NCBI RefSeq assembly: GCF_000801105.2
Contig: NC_079515.1
Location: 17,135,407 to 17,199,406 of the forward strand
Length of the DNA: 64,000 nt
Direction: 5' to 3'
Origin: Raphanus sativus
Taxonomy: Eukaryota > Streptophyta > Magnoliopsida > Brassicales > Brassicaceae
Positions 21,966 through 34,779 of the stretch are shown in pieces. Each line of letters opens with the position of its first letter. The first letter of the stretch is position 1. Under the pieces are notes generated by a model. The model had not been told where the DNA came from. It did no database searches and saw only the letters and a list, made by a program, of their open reading frames with translations. The translations under genes and the position numbers were made by a program.

Positions 21966-22833
21966 TTACTCTCCCTTGACTTTCTTTAGAAAAAGTTTCT
22001 TGTTCACGGAATGTTGATCCTCTAGGCTACTCTGTTGTTCATCTTGGCTTTTTCTTTTAGACAATGGAGTTCCTGATAAACCACCTGAACCAGAAGAAAT
22101 ATCATCTGAAGACTGCAGCATTAGGACCTAGAAGGAAAAGTTTAACCGATCAGTATTACGATAATGTAAGAATTAGCTGAACTATACACACCAATGAGAA
22201 CAATACCTGTTTAACTGGCAAAGCAGCAAATTCCTCAATCAGTTCACACGTCAGCAGTAGCAATTCGAACAACATACTGAGAGCTCTTTCCTTTGATGTT
22301 ATCAGCATCAACTGAAACCTCAAAAAGGATTCTCTTGCCAAAAAGGTCGCTAACTGCTTCTGGTAACAAGTCTTCATCTAGATTCTACAAGTACAAAGGG
22401 AAAAGTGAGGACTCTAATTTATACATATAGTATAATTTCCTCTTTTATTTAAATTTGACGGTACCTCATCATAGAGTTCAGCGGCAGAACGACGCACAAG
22501 CACTTGAGCATTGCCATCAAACAAAAGAAAGTTGCCTCACCGGTATCGTCTTTAACGTGGACAATTAATTTAAACCTGAGTTACCAATTAAGTTAATGTC
22601 AATTAATAAGTGGATGACGCACACGATAATTAAACATCATATAATAAAAACCAGAATAGTTAATTATGTACGCGTTCAATGAAATACCTCGGAATGACAT
22701 CAATGTGTTCTTTATCACATGTATTGCAGTAGAACAAGGGACGGTTCTCATCATCAACATTGGTTGTAGGCATAACTTTTTGTTGTGGTATTTGCAACTT
22801 AGATATTGCCAACCACGCTCAGTATCTATGTTT
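21966..22833 (-). CDS. RPA70-like gene, 3' part, copy A (cut by the gap)
   Basis: Same gene as 31958-34208, but only the last exons are present before the N gap: zinc-ribbon exon, last OB fold and the Ser/Lys-rich tail, with stop at 21966-21968. Several one-base indels relative to copy B break the frame (for example near 22230 and in A-runs near 22130, 22530 and 22770). They look like consensus errors at a contig end. Confidence 0.75.
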
Positions 22834-22933
22834 NNNNNNNNNNNNNNNNNNNNNNNNNNNNNNNNNNNNNNNNNNNNNNNNNNNNNNNNNNNNNNNNNNN
22901 NNNNNNNNNNNNNNNNNNNNNNNNNNNNNNNNN
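22834..22933. other. Assembly gap (100 N)
   Basis: A run of exactly 100 N, the usual placeholder for a gap of unknown size. Confidence 1.
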
Positions 22934-23505
22934 AGACGACCTATTTAATCAATATAATAAAGATAGATTCATGACCATTAGGTTAGACCATTATTTGAAA
23001 TATATGCAAAATCCTTTGTTGCCAATTCTAAAGTTGGTATTAATTTCTTACCGTGTCTATATTCCTTGCGCAAGTGAATATGATATTTTTCGGAAAAACA
23101 GTTGATATTTTTAGAATTGACGAATCATCTGTTGTTAGATGTGTACATTTATTGTAACTGATTGTTTTGGTAAGTTTAACATATAGAACCCCCAAAATCC
23201 CTTAGATATAAAATTATTTATCGGATCTAAAATGCAACTGATTGGGTTATTTTTGATAAATTTTTAAAGATTAAATGTGCTATGATCTCGAAAAAGTTGT
23301 ATAGTAGTTGTTTTATAAACCAATTATTATTAGAACAACTTATTATTCATTGTGATAAGACAAAAAACGCAAAGGGAAATAATGGAAAATAATGTAATTG
23401 TTTAAAAATAACCAACACAATAATTGCTTAAACGCTTGCACTTTCGAGTGCATAATGGTCTTGATCTTTCTTCCTTCATTTTGGATTAGCATCGATTCTT
23501 AATAC

Positions 23506-24460
23506 TCACTCCTCATCCGAGTCATAATCATGAAAGATGACAACATGTGGCTGCATAAATAATTTTGTTGTATAGAATTGTAAATATACCAATATCAAAT
23601 GCCTCTATTGCAACCAAACTTACATGTGGATGAAAGAGTTCGATTATTTCTTTGTCAACAACTGAATCAACAACATATGCTGAATTTGTTCTTTTTGACC
23701 ATTAGATTCGCTAGTCAGCATAAATAGAATTTTCCTCCCAATCAATTCAGTTAGAGATTGTGGTAGAAAATGTGGATTTTCCTATAAAACATAATTATTC
23801 ATTTCCGATGTAAAGTATCTCAATAATAAATTCTTTAATCCCCTAATCAAAATGAAGCAAATACCTGAGGAGCCTCTTGGACCAACTGAAACGCAGGTCT
23901 TCTAATTAGCTTCTCCGCGATATTGTTGAAAAGCACAAATTTGGCTTCAACATTTGATTCATCGCTAACACGTACAACCAAGTGGTAACTAAAGATATAA
24001 AAGCTATTTAGTATATGAACTTTTAACAAAATGATAGTATAATGTCCGGAAGGTTGAAAACTATAAAGACCATACCAGTTAATACCATTATCAAAATCCT
24101 TTCTACAACTTTTGCAATTGTATTGAGGGTTCTGGTGAATATTTTGATTCTCTCCCTCAATACCATTTACTTACTTGTCTATCCATTTTTCTTGTGCAAA
24201 CTTTGCAGGCCGTGTAGTACCATGGTTTATCCAAATCAATGGCCTCGATTTTAGCAACAACCATAAACTTTCCAGACTATGATAAAGCATTGAAATGCAA
24301 ATCATATAAAAAATATTAGATGTTGAGAATTACTTTTCCCTTATACAAAAAAACATTTAGGAAATTTAGTAGAAGGACGAAATGTTTACCGAATTTGATT
24401 CAATAATTTCAGATATGGATTTCTTCACGGTTGTCATTGCCATTTCTCTGTATACAAAAA
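23506..24460 (-). pseudogene. RPA70-like gene, C-terminal part, copy B
   Basis: Counterpart of 13503-14470 with the same exons and the same break between the CxxC halves. Small indels distinguish it from copy A in the exon near 23580-23720 (a three-base loss in the Asn-Ala-Glu stretch and a lost T). Confidence 0.6.
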
Positions 24461-25249
24461 TATCAATATGAACCTTCATGGAGGTTTGTATAACTTAATA
24501 ACAGAGAAGATACAGAGTGGATATTATAACCTCTTTGTGCTCAATATGATCTACACAATGGTCGACCATATAACCTAATTTCATACTTATAAGAGCATAT
24601 GAAATTAATAAGTCAAGTAAATATTTTCCTTGAGCAACAAAAATTGTTATACATATGAAAATGGCGACGAGTAATGGTCAAGTAATTTTAAACATTTATT
24701 ATAGTTAATGGCATAAAATATAAGCATTCCTAAAGTTATTTCGATCCCAACCATGAGTGCATTTCCTAAATTGACAGCTTAATTGATTGACTAAAAATTT
24801 ATTGAACTGAAGAATATATTATGTAAACTATTATTGGTCTAATTGATGTTTTACTTTCTACATTTTTAATACTAAAATAACTTATTTTGATGCTAACTAT
24901 TGGTGCATGCCAAGAAAAGCAACGACAATATCCTCTTATTAAATGACAATACAATTACCACAACCTTTTAGCCTAGAAGGTGTAGATCCTTCTGCATGTG
25001 TCGTCCCTTCTCCTTTTTTAGCACGTACTTCTAGCATCCTTTGTAATAACAAGTTGGTAACAACTTTTTTATAACACGTAAATAGCATTCTCGGCACGTT
25101 CAATCACATCATGTAAGAAATAAAAGTATTCTTTATAAATATCCTACAACTTCCAACATTTCTTTCACAACATTCTCATTATCAATTGCGAGTAAACAAT
25201 ACCTTAATCAAAGAATATACTTCCCGAGAAGAAAGACACTACTTTGAAG

Positions 25250-25852
25250 ATGGGAGAAGATGCATCGGTAAACAATTATGACATCATATCCATCGGTGAT
25301 TCTGCGTCTTCAAATGACGACCTCTCCAACTCAGATCGCACCAACTACTTCAGAAACATTTCCTTGTCATATTTTGCTGCCCAGCCAACCGAAATGATGT
25401 CTAAGCACATAGAGTTCAAGGAACTATGCTTGGAGAGTGGGAACCCTGAGGCACACTATATTCAGGGCATTCTTCAATTGTTCGTAAAGGAAGACGAGCA
25501 GGCAGGCCTATATCATTTACGCCAATCATCGGATGGAGGTTATATAGACGGTACGTATCTTTATGGTTTGTCACTGCTTGCCGTAGAACGATTTCATAAA
25601 GGTCAGAAGTATTTGGATAAACTGGGATGGAAGGAAAATCGTTCAACCTCCGATCAATGCTGGGAAAGAGTCAAAAAATCTCTGACTGATATCCCGTACT
25701 TCATGAATCAAGGCTACTATATAGCTCGTGCCAACCTTGAGACACTCTGTGGTTGCCGTTCAAGGAAAAGACGTGGTCGAGTATGCAACCATGGTTACTA
25801 CTATGAAAGGCTTAATCAATTTTTTGAGTTTGCTATGAGTAAAAACAACTAA
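25250..25852 (+). CDS. F-box-family C-terminal domain protein without an F-box, copy B
   Basis: Counterpart of 15257-15859, 200 residues. Two amino-acid differences: Leu to Phe early (TNYFRNIS) and Asn to Ser near the C-terminus (MSKNN). Both are single-base substitutions, unlike the indels at the contig ends. TATA box at 25134-25141. Confidence 0.65.
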   Translation: MGEDASVNNYDIISIGDSASSNDDLSNSDRTNYFRNISLSYFAAQPTEMMSKHIEFKELCLESGNPEAHYIQGILQLFVKEDEQAGLYHLRQSSDGGYIDGTYLYGLSLLAVERFHKGQKYLDKLGWKENRSTSDQCWERVKKSLTDIPYFMNQGYYIARANLETLCGCRSRKRRGRVCNHGYYYERLNQFFEFAMSKNN

Positions 25853-26897
25853 AGGGAGAGTTATCATCTGTTATTATCTATGAACGCATGTAAAAGTACT
25901 TATGTTTTTACATGATTATTTATCTATTTCGTTCAATTTTCTAAGTTGCTACTTTCTTGTTTTATTTGAATATTTATATAAATAGAATCTAAATAACATA
26001 TCCCTCAGTATATAAACTACTGAATTAACTTAGATAATACTATATACGTAGTTAATGTATTATCAAAAGTTATGATTACATATGTCTTGAAAATTTCTAC
26101 AAAAGGACCTAACAACCTTTGTAGGTTCATGAACATATGTCTTGGAAATTTCTATAAAAAAAACTAACAACCTTTGTAAATTGAAGATAGAATTTGGTCA
26201 CACACGTTATTTACTAAATGGTGTGTCCATGAAGGTAAAATTATTTATGCAAGGTCCACACAATCTTCAAAATTCATATCATATTAATTGATAACAACTA
26301 TTTTTCCTTTTGTACTTTCAATATAAAAGTTAATAGGATTAATTGACTTTAGTCGCGATGGCATTTAATTACTCGGGTTTCTAAAATGAAAGATAAAAAT
26401 CTTTTGTAATAAATACAAAAGAAATATAATTCATTTAAATTTTATACTATTACTTTGTGGTAAAGTAATTCACCTTCCAAAAACGAAATGGAAACCGTAA
26501 ATGGTGTTTCCATATGGTAAGATTATATATAAACTTATCACAATCAAACTACTTTATATTGATTGAATGTTAATAAATATGATTGACGTTAGCAGGCAAT
26601 TTATTTGCAATCAAATCTTCTATAAATATAATTATTAAGATCTGATGTAATAGGTACAAAAGACATTTATTTAAAACACTCAAAATATTTCTTAGGCACA
26701 ATATAGTGGTCAAGTAATTCACCTTCTTTGTAAACGACAAATCAATGATCTTATGGATATTAGAGGAAATGATATATTACCGATGCTGTATCTCTAATAA
26801 TATACTTAGAAAACTCCAAATTTTGTCTTAAATAAAACAAAATGTTACTAATTATTCAATAAATACGACAAATTAGGTCTTAATATAGTAGCAAACT

Positions 26898-27419
26898 TCA
26901 AATCTGGATATTTGGTGCCCATGATTTAGCTTTTGAATCCCAAACAAAGTTACAAACACCACCGCCATATGAAGACTTTAGATTTACTACATGAGGTATT
27001 TGTTTGTTATTCTCCATCCAATACACAAACTTGGATTTATCTTGTTCTTCGTTGATTTCGAATGAATATTGCTCTCTGTGTATAAATGTCATCATATTGT
27101 GATATCGATGTCTATGATGGAATAAAATCTCTGTATGATTCTCTACTTTTTCGTAAACCTGCAAAATATGGTACGACAGGTTATTCCCTCGAAGTACTCC
27201 AAACGTATAATTCATTGTAAATATTTTATAAGAAAAAAATCACTTACATAACAATAGGAAGACTGTGAAGTTTGAAAATGATCAAATGTGCATAGTTCCT
27301 AAAATAAAATAAAACATGAATCCTTAACTAAAAAAAAGTAATGTTCAACATAAATGTTTGGATCTTGAGAGAGAGCAAACCTGTGTAGAAATTGACCAAC
27401 AATACTTGCCCGGCTGCAT
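26898..27419 (-). CDS. Small three-exon gene of unknown family, copy B
   Basis: Counterpart of 16907-17428, with exons 27381-27419, 27248-27298 and 26898-27158. It has the same splice sites and reading phases, and one substitution (Arg to His). Confidence 0.55.
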
Positions 27420-28346
27420 GTTAAGCTAAGAAACAAGTATCGCTACGTTTGATTAAGGATTTGCAGTTTCTTGATATATAGAGTTAGGTTTACACTAATG
27501 GGACCTTAGGGTTTTCAGTTTTGAAGGCCCTCTTGTATATTTAAGACCCAGTTCAAATTTACCTCGCATTAATAAAATGACTTGTGATAGTTTAAAATTG
27601 ACCATAGGTAATAAGGAAAGTCGCTTCTCTTATCATTTTAAAAATGCGATGATCCTGGTTCCTGAACAATAGTTATATTTGTTCGGTTTACATGTATTAA
27701 GAGATTATTTTTATTGTTCCGTTTCTTGAAATGCAGATTTTGATCTCAGTTTGACCATCAGATTATACTATTTAATACAATCACAGGACCTTGAAGAACA
27801 TTTTAGTAGCTTGATGGGAAAAACGATTAAATATTCCAATTAGTTTTCGTATTTCTTCTGTTGATTGAAGAAAAATTTAAAGACCTGATTATGGCTTGAA
27901 ATATCGTAACAAATTCATGTAAATATAATTCCACCTAATGTTCTTCATGTGTAGTATATTTAATTCTATAACTACAAAATATCATACTATTGTGAAGTCT
28001 TAGAACTTTTTATCATTACACCAAGTATAACTGATGATCAATCCCTCTAATAAATCTTAAAGGACATCGAAACTAAACTAACTAAACCGAATCCATCCTA
28101 TAAATACATCGAAACTAAAATAACTTTTTAATAATTGCCTAAGAGGCTAAACCATATTTGAAATATTCCACTGATCCATGTCCATAAAAAAGAAATTTAG
28201 CAAAAGGAACAATAAGTTTAGTTCCACAAAATAAGATAATTCAATAAACTAGATAACAGAACCAGATGATAAAAACCGAAATAAGTAGCCGAAAGATCAC
28301 AGGACCTTAAACATTGGAAACATGGAAGATTATTGAAGCAAATAGG

Positions 28347-28703
28347 TTAATCAGACATTTGTGGCTCACCCAATCTGATCCAATCAACTTCAGGAATCTT
28401 AATCCTCTCCATCTTCTCCTTTGCGAGCACAAGTTCGTTCTCAAGTAACTTCTTCTCCTTCGTCATAGCCGCCAGATTGAAGAGTTCCTTGAGTAACTCT
28501 AATTTACCTAGAATGTGATACACTTCACGCTCTTCATCATGCCTTGCTATGATTTGTTCCAATCGGTTCTGATACACAAAGAGCAGGCCTCGGTAGCGCT
28601 CCCTAGTGGCAATCATTCCATTGTTGAAAGCCGCCTCAAGGTCTCTGCGACTGTGTTCTTCAACCGTCGGTGTATTGAGATTTAGGTCGCTGTTGAATGC
28701 CAT
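28347..28703 (-). CDS. Small coiled-coil protein, intact paralogue, copy B
   Basis: Counterpart of 18356-18712, 118 residues, differing at one residue (IIARHD instead of IIGRHD). Confidence 0.6.
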   Translation of the reverse strand: MAFNSDLNLNTPTVEEHSRRDLEAAFNNGMIATRERYRGLLFVYQNRLEQIIARHDEEREVYHILGKLELLKELFNLAAMTKEKKLLENELVLAKEKMERIKIPEVDWIRLGEPQMSD

Positions 28704-30387
28704 CGAGAGATCTTGTCTTGCATATGTACAAAATAATTTGCATTAACATAAAGGTCAGACATATTCAGATGTAAAAAAAGACAAAACTAAAGTAACAATA
28801 AAACAAATTTATTTAGTCAGATCCGCAAATTTATAGAATTGTTTAAAAGGGTGAACTAAATCCCAATCCTTATTATATATAACCTAGAAGGATCATTGTA
28901 ATGTATTCTAGAACAAACATATGCACTTCTATTATGATTCTAATAAACCATGATTCGAGAATATAATAAGTGACTGATGATCTACATGTGTTGATAACAT
29001 AAAATAGAAAATAAAATCTTACCAAAGGATAGGTGCAGGTAAAGAGAGAATTCTAGAGAAAACGTCGGAGAAGAAGACTGATATTATGTTTGGTAAGATA
29101 GTAATAAAGTAAACAAAATGTATATTGAAAGACCACCGATTCCCATAAAATGCCTTTCCATTTGCCCTTTTAAGACTCATCCAATTAGATTTTACTTCAA
29201 TATTTATTTAATGCATTTTTTGTAAAAAATGCAAGTTTAATTTATGATACACAGGAAAAGATATTTAATCAACTTGATATTTTTGGAGTACATATAAATA
29301 ATCATATTTAAAAAAAATACGAAATTTTGGCGAAATCTTCGTTGAAATTGAATGGATTATATTTGATTTGTCCAAGCAAACTATAATTTCCTTATATATA
29401 GATATTCCTTACAAAGATGATATATATTTCCCTATATATAGATATTCGAGACTATTAAAAGAAACATGTACTATTTGAATTAAAGAAGAAATGATCAAGG
29501 ATATAGTTAGCTTGTAAAAGGAATTTTAAATTATTGCCTGTCAAATTTAGGTACATAGGTTTCCATTTTTTTTTCATGCGATTTAATTTGGAAAAAATTA
29601 ATAACTCTTGAAAATTGTCCATACTGACATGTCAAAGTCTTTCAACATGTCTGCAAATAAAGTTCAAAAAATATCAAACAGATCATCATTACAATACCTC
29701 GATTGCATATTTGACAATACAATCACCTAGACTCTGGAAACTTGAGATACTAAAAATTGCTATGAAAGCTTTGTATTTGTAGTTCGCATTATATTCTAAT
29801 ATCTCAAAATTTATTAACTTATGATTATGACAAAATAATCAATTATTGAAGGCTTCCTAAAGACAATTAAATCTTTCATTCAATTGCAACTAATATCTTT
29901 TCATGTTAAAAACGGAAACTTATAATTAACCAATTTCTATTTTATATTATGTCAAGAATATATATTCTAATCAATTATCAAGTTCATAATATATCAAATT
30001 ATTTAGTTTAATTGGCTTTATCATCTTGAGAAATGTGAAAGTCTGCACAAATGTGTCCAACTACTATATCTAACTATTCACGCTTATATTTATCCTTTCT
30101 ATGGGTAAGTCATGATTAAAATGATATATATTATTCTAACTATAGAAACAACCTATACTAAACTCTACTGAAAACATACTAACTAACAAGTAATATATGC
30201 AATAACAAACACAAACAATAGAAAACGAAATAGATTATTTATAAAATAAGTACTTAAGTTTAGTTTCCCACCACAAAGATGGGAAAACTGGTTTAAAAAA
30301 CCAGTAAATAATTTCAGAAATATGTAAACATAATATTAAAACAACATAAAAAGTTTTTAACTTGGAGAGATTGAGGAACCGCACAGA

Positions 30388-30741
30388 TTAGTCAAACATA
30401 TGTGGTTCACCCAACTTGTACCAATCAATGAACGGGACCTCCACATCAGCCACCTTCGCCGTAGCAAGCACAAGATCAGACTCCAACTTCTCCTTCAGTT
30501 CAGTGAATGCAGACTCATTGAAGAGTTCTTCAATGAGTTCCAATTTCCCTTCAACGCGGGAGACTTAAAGCTCTGCATCATGTTTCTTCATGAGACCCTC
30601 TTGTAGTTGCTTGTACATAAACAGCTTGGCTCGGTAATGCTGAGTTGTCTCCAGACGCCCTTTCTTGAATGCCTCTTTAACGGTTGAACCATAGTCTTCA
30701 ACCATTGGAGCCTTCATTTTGAGATCCTTGTTTCCTGCCAT
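30388..30741 (-). pseudogene. Small coiled-coil paralogue with an in-frame stop, copy B
   Basis: Counterpart of 20397-20750, with the same TAA (30565-30567) in the middle of the frame. Confidence 0.7.
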
Positions 30742-31957
30742 GATATAGATCTTGATCTGCATGTTAGGTTTAAACAGTACGGGTTAGAAAAATAAAAGGA
30801 TGAGAAATGAAACAACCAATACTAACCATTTGCTTACTTGCTAATCCAAAATTCTAAAAATACTAAAACAAATAAACTGGATGATGTTTTCCAATTTTTC
30901 TCCGATTCAAATATAAATTATAATAACCCTAGCAAGATCAACATACATAACCTACAGAACAAATCTGTATATCGTGGCTACAAAACCTATCTAAAATCGA
31001 TCTAGCTATATATACATCCTATAATCGAAAAATACATAACGAAATATACAGAAAAATAAAAATGATTGCTACAAAACCTAACGCAATATACAGTTTATAA
31101 ATCGATCTACAGTTTATCATAGACAGTAAACGAAACCCTAAAGAGAAAGAGAACTCACTTGCGTAATAGTTGGCGAGACAAAAGCAAGCGAAGAAGAGAA
31201 ATGATAGATTTGGGAAGTTTCTCGGTCAGTGTACAGTTTATATAGAAGAAGGAGAATCGAAGGGTCGTGACTTTTCACATGACAACTGGACCCGTCAAAT
31301 GTTTTCATACCTTTTTTCATTTCTTATTTTTAGTATTTGGGCTTCAGTTAGTAGTAAGGGCGATATAACTCATGGGCTAAGTGTATTAGAATTTAAGAAC
31401 ACCCTAAACCGGTTCAAGTTTTTCCTAAACCTTTATGAATGTCAATCGATTAATTTATGAAACAATGCATGTCTATGTAAATTTAATCAACCGAAAAATT
31501 AATTCACATCAAACCTTTATATGACCACATTTGCAAGATATATGTGGAGTTAAGGAAAAACAAATATTTTTCTGCCAATTTCATTTATTCATGGAAGAGT
31601 AGTAAAAATTATATATTCACTTTCGCCTTTGCATCTTTTTCTGCCAATTAGTAAACCATGGATACTGAGATTGAAACAACCGTGTATAGCATTATTAATT
31701 CATAAAAACATAAAAATTTCATATTTTAATAGCGTAGTAAATCTTCAATCTTCAAGTTGAATCTCTTACTAACTAATTAGTAAACCATGAATAGTAAGAT
31801 TTATCAAATCCTTGGATAGAAAAATAGTAAGGATCTCAATGATATAATGCAATATTCGTAAAACAGTTTCCAACGAAGGATTAAATAAATAAAAACAAAG
31901 ACAAAGCCACGATAGTAGATAGTAACGGAACATTAGCTATCATAGACATTAGCTATG

Positions 31958-34208
31958 TTACTCTCCCTTGACTTTCTTTAGAAAAAGTTTCTTGTTCACG
32001 GAATGTTGATCCTCTAGGCTACTCTGTTGTTCATCTTGGCTTTTTCTTTTAGACAATGGAGTTCCTGATAAACCACCTGAACCAGAAGAAATATCATCTG
32101 AAGACTGCAGCATTAGGACCTAGAAGGAAAAAGTTTAACCGATCAGTATTACGATAATGTAAGAATTAGCTGAACTATACACACCAATGAGAACAATACC
32201 TGTTTAAGTGGCAAAGCAGAAAATTCCTCAATCAGTTCACGGTCAGCAGTAGCAATTCGAACAACATACTGAGAGCTCTTTCCTTTGATGTTATAAGCAT
32301 CAACTGAAACCTCAAAAAGGATTCTCTTGCCAAAAAGGTCGCTAACTGCTTCTGGTAACAAGTCTTCATCTAGATTCTACAAGTACAAAGGGAAAAGTGA
32401 GGACTCTAATTTATACATATAGTAATAATTTCCTCTTTTATTTAAATTTGACGGTACCTCATCATAGAGTTCAGCGGCAGAACGACGCACAAGCACTTGA
32501 GCATTGCCATCAAACAAAAGAAAAGTTGCCTCACTGGTATCGTCTTTAACGTGGACAATTAATTTAAACCTGAGTTACCAATTAAGTTTAATGTCAATTA
32601 ATAACTGGATGACGCACACGATAATTAAACATCATATAATAAAAACCAGAATAGTTAATTATGTACGCGTTCAATGAAATACCTCGGAATGACATCAATG
32701 TGTTCTTTATCACATGTATTGCAGTAGAACAAGAGACGGTTCTCATCATCAATATTGGTTGTAGGCATAACTTTTTTGTTGTGGTATTTGCAACTTAGAT
32801 ATTGCCAACCACGCTCAGTATCTATGTTTTCAATAGTCCCCGTGGTGACAAAAGTCCCAACCTACTCAAGACAACAGCATGTTAAAATCAATATTAAAAT
32901 TAATAATTTTAATTTAATAAATCAATAATAGTGAACGTCTAACCAGAGTACTCTCAACGAATATCTCTTATTGTTAGCCTCTCATTAAGAACAAAAAACC
33001 GGGCACGAACAGATGTAGAACTAGCAACACTCCATTGGCTACTATCCTTGTTTGTAATAGCAAGTGAATCATCAGGAAGACTACATAGATAAAAAGACAT
33101 AATTTTACTTTAGAGTCCAATTTAATAACACATTTTTAAAAAAAATATGCATTTTTTATTACGTACCACAATTTAAACTCATCAACCAATGAACACATTG
33201 GGTTTAGCAAAATGTGGGTGGAATTAAAACCGCTAGATATGGAGTAAACCCCTGGAGAACATTCATCATATTATATTGTCTGCGAGTAATAATTAGAAAC
33301 CTTAACAAATCAAATTACATACCTTTCCACTCTTTAACGGAACAGAACCTGATAATACAAATAATCATTATGGACATGTTACTCATACTGTAGTCGTATA
33401 CTTGTTTAGCATAACCACCCCACAGAGTACACATCATCTTGACATTACTGTATAATAAAAACTCATCATAAAATGTAGAGCTTTTTATTTTTCAAAAAAA
33501 ACCACAATAGTAATAGAAATTTCAGCTTACCTATGGTCACGTAGCTCGATCAAAAGCCTCATGTTATCTTTACCTTTAATGCTTTTGTTTTCCAGCGACC
33601 CAAAGTTGACTATTTGTCCAATAATATCTACAATATACAATCTTAAAAAATAAGAACAAATTTAACATAACATGACAGACAATTAATTGTGTGCTAAACT
33701 GACTCACCAACTAAGCAGCTGCTATCAATTTTTCCTTCCAGAATATCGGTAAAATCAGCAAAATTCTTTTCATGAACTTCACTTGGAAAGTCTACAGCTT
33801 TTCTAACAAAAGTGGTTGGATAGAAACCAATTTTGTACGGATGTGGAGTTGTACGATATTCACCAATTGTATCGAAGACCTTGAACAACTGGACGACAAT
33901 TGCATCTCCCTCATTTAGCCTTTCACCATATTTTTAGTGAGTTGTTCACCAACTGAAGCATGAATTCTTGTCTCCTGAATACCAGTAAAAATAATATTAT
34001 TAATAAACAATAAACAAAATCTTAACAAAACTGTGTGTTCTTCACTTACTTCTCTATCAGCAAAAACCATTTCAATAGTGTTTCCTGATTCTTTGTTGTA
34101 GTTCTTCCATAACCGAAAAATCCTAACTTCAATACGGGACGTATCTTTACGGGGTTTTAATTCTCGGACCAAAGATACTATATTTTTTGACTTTGCGAGC
34201 ATTGCCAT
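31958..34208 (-). CDS. RPA70-like single-strand DNA-binding protein, two frame breaks
   Basis: Multi-exon gene for a protein like the replication protein A large subunit (plant DUF223/OB-fold type). Exon 1 is 34050-34208 (53 codons, IVSLVRELKPRKDTSRIEV), exon 2 33708-33974 (IHASVGEQLT, then IGEYRTTPHPYKIGFYP), exon 3 33531-33627 (GQIVNFGSLENKSIKGK). Further exons carry MMCTLWGGYAKQVYDY, SISSGFNSTHILLNP, SSQWSVASSTSVRARFFV, the zinc-ribbon (WQYLSCKYHNKKV ... FYCNTCDKEH), FLLFDGNAQVLVRRSAAELY and a last OB-fold exon. The tail is Ser/Lys-rich (KKLFLKKVKGE) with stop at 31958-31960. Two one-base changes break the frame: a short T-run near 33931 in exon 2 and an extra A near 32956. They may be sequencing errors or real decay. 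RPA-like genes are typical passengers of plant Helitrons. Confidence 0.78.
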
Positions 34209-34259
34209 TTTCCTTTCAAAATAGAAGAATGGTTGTGTTGCTTCAACGCTACTTTGTAC

Positions 34260-34269
34260 TCTATATATA
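34260..34269 (-). promoter_or_regulatory. TATA box of the RPA-like gene
   Basis: CTATATATAG, about 55 bp upstream of the ATG at 34206-34208. Confidence 0.5.
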
Positions 34270-34320
34270 GTCCTTTGATGGTGAAGAGTACTAACGTCGC
34301 AAAAAATATTACTTGCGAGA

Positions 34321-34599
34321 CTTGCGCAAGTAATTGGTTATAATAAGGTATGTAAATTAAATGACTAATGATTAAAGGAAACATAATAAATTTGTAAAAT
34401 TAATCACGAATATGCATTTTATATGATACGAGACTTGCGCAAGTAGTCAATATAAACAAGGTATGTTGATAATAATTAGTTTCCTAATAAAATATAAAAC
34501 GTATTTCCCATTAAGACATTTAATGATTAGTCGACATTTATTAAAATTATTCTGCAAGCTATGATTAATGGTCGACATTGATTACGATTCTTGCGCAAG
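34321..34599. repeat. Three copies of the palindrome CTTGCGCAAG
   Basis: Perfect decamer palindromes at 34321-34330, 34434-34443 and 34590-34599. The first two are followed by related sequence (a TAA/CAA then GGTATGT, then TGA...TAAT), so they are parts of a diverged ~115-bp repeat. They lie upstream of the RPA-like gene in otherwise AT-rich DNA. Confidence 0.75.
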
Positions 34600-34734
34600 A
34601 AATGATTAGTGCGTTTGACAATTAATGTGACTTTCCAATTAAAAGGGCGATGAGAAAAATAAATCAAAAAGAATAATTAGAAAAATTCGACCAATAGAAA
34701 CGCGAGAATTTTCGTGAGAAGAGCTGTATGAGCG

Positions 34735-34774
34735 CCACGTGTCCAATGTACTTCTCTTTTAATATATAGGAGGA
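34735..34774 (-). mobile_element. Probable Helitron 5' terminus (minus strand)
   Basis: Read on the minus strand, an A is followed by TCCTCCTATATATTAAAAG, then AGAAGTACATTGGACACGTG. The TC start after an A and the TATATTAAAAGAGAAG core are the usual 5' end of Brassicaceae Helitrons, and the core recurs at 44737. No matching 3' end on this strand is visible to the left, so the element would extend beyond position 1. Confidence 0.55.
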
Positions 34775-34779
34775 TTTAT

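Larger units (their letters stand above)
12916..22833. repeat. Copy A of a ~9.9-kb near-identical segment (end of contig 1)
   Basis: It matches 22934-32828 almost base for base at an offset of 9,991-9,994. It ends exactly at the N gap. Differences are few in the middle and become frequent one-base indels after about 22130. See the finding on contig overlap. Confidence 0.95.
22934..32828. repeat. Copy B of the ~9.9-kb near-identical segment (start of contig 2)
   Basis: It starts at the first base after the gap and matches copy A from 12916. After 32828 it continues into sequence that copy A lacks because contig 1 ends there. One-base indels are dense in the first ~800 bp. Confidence 0.95.
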
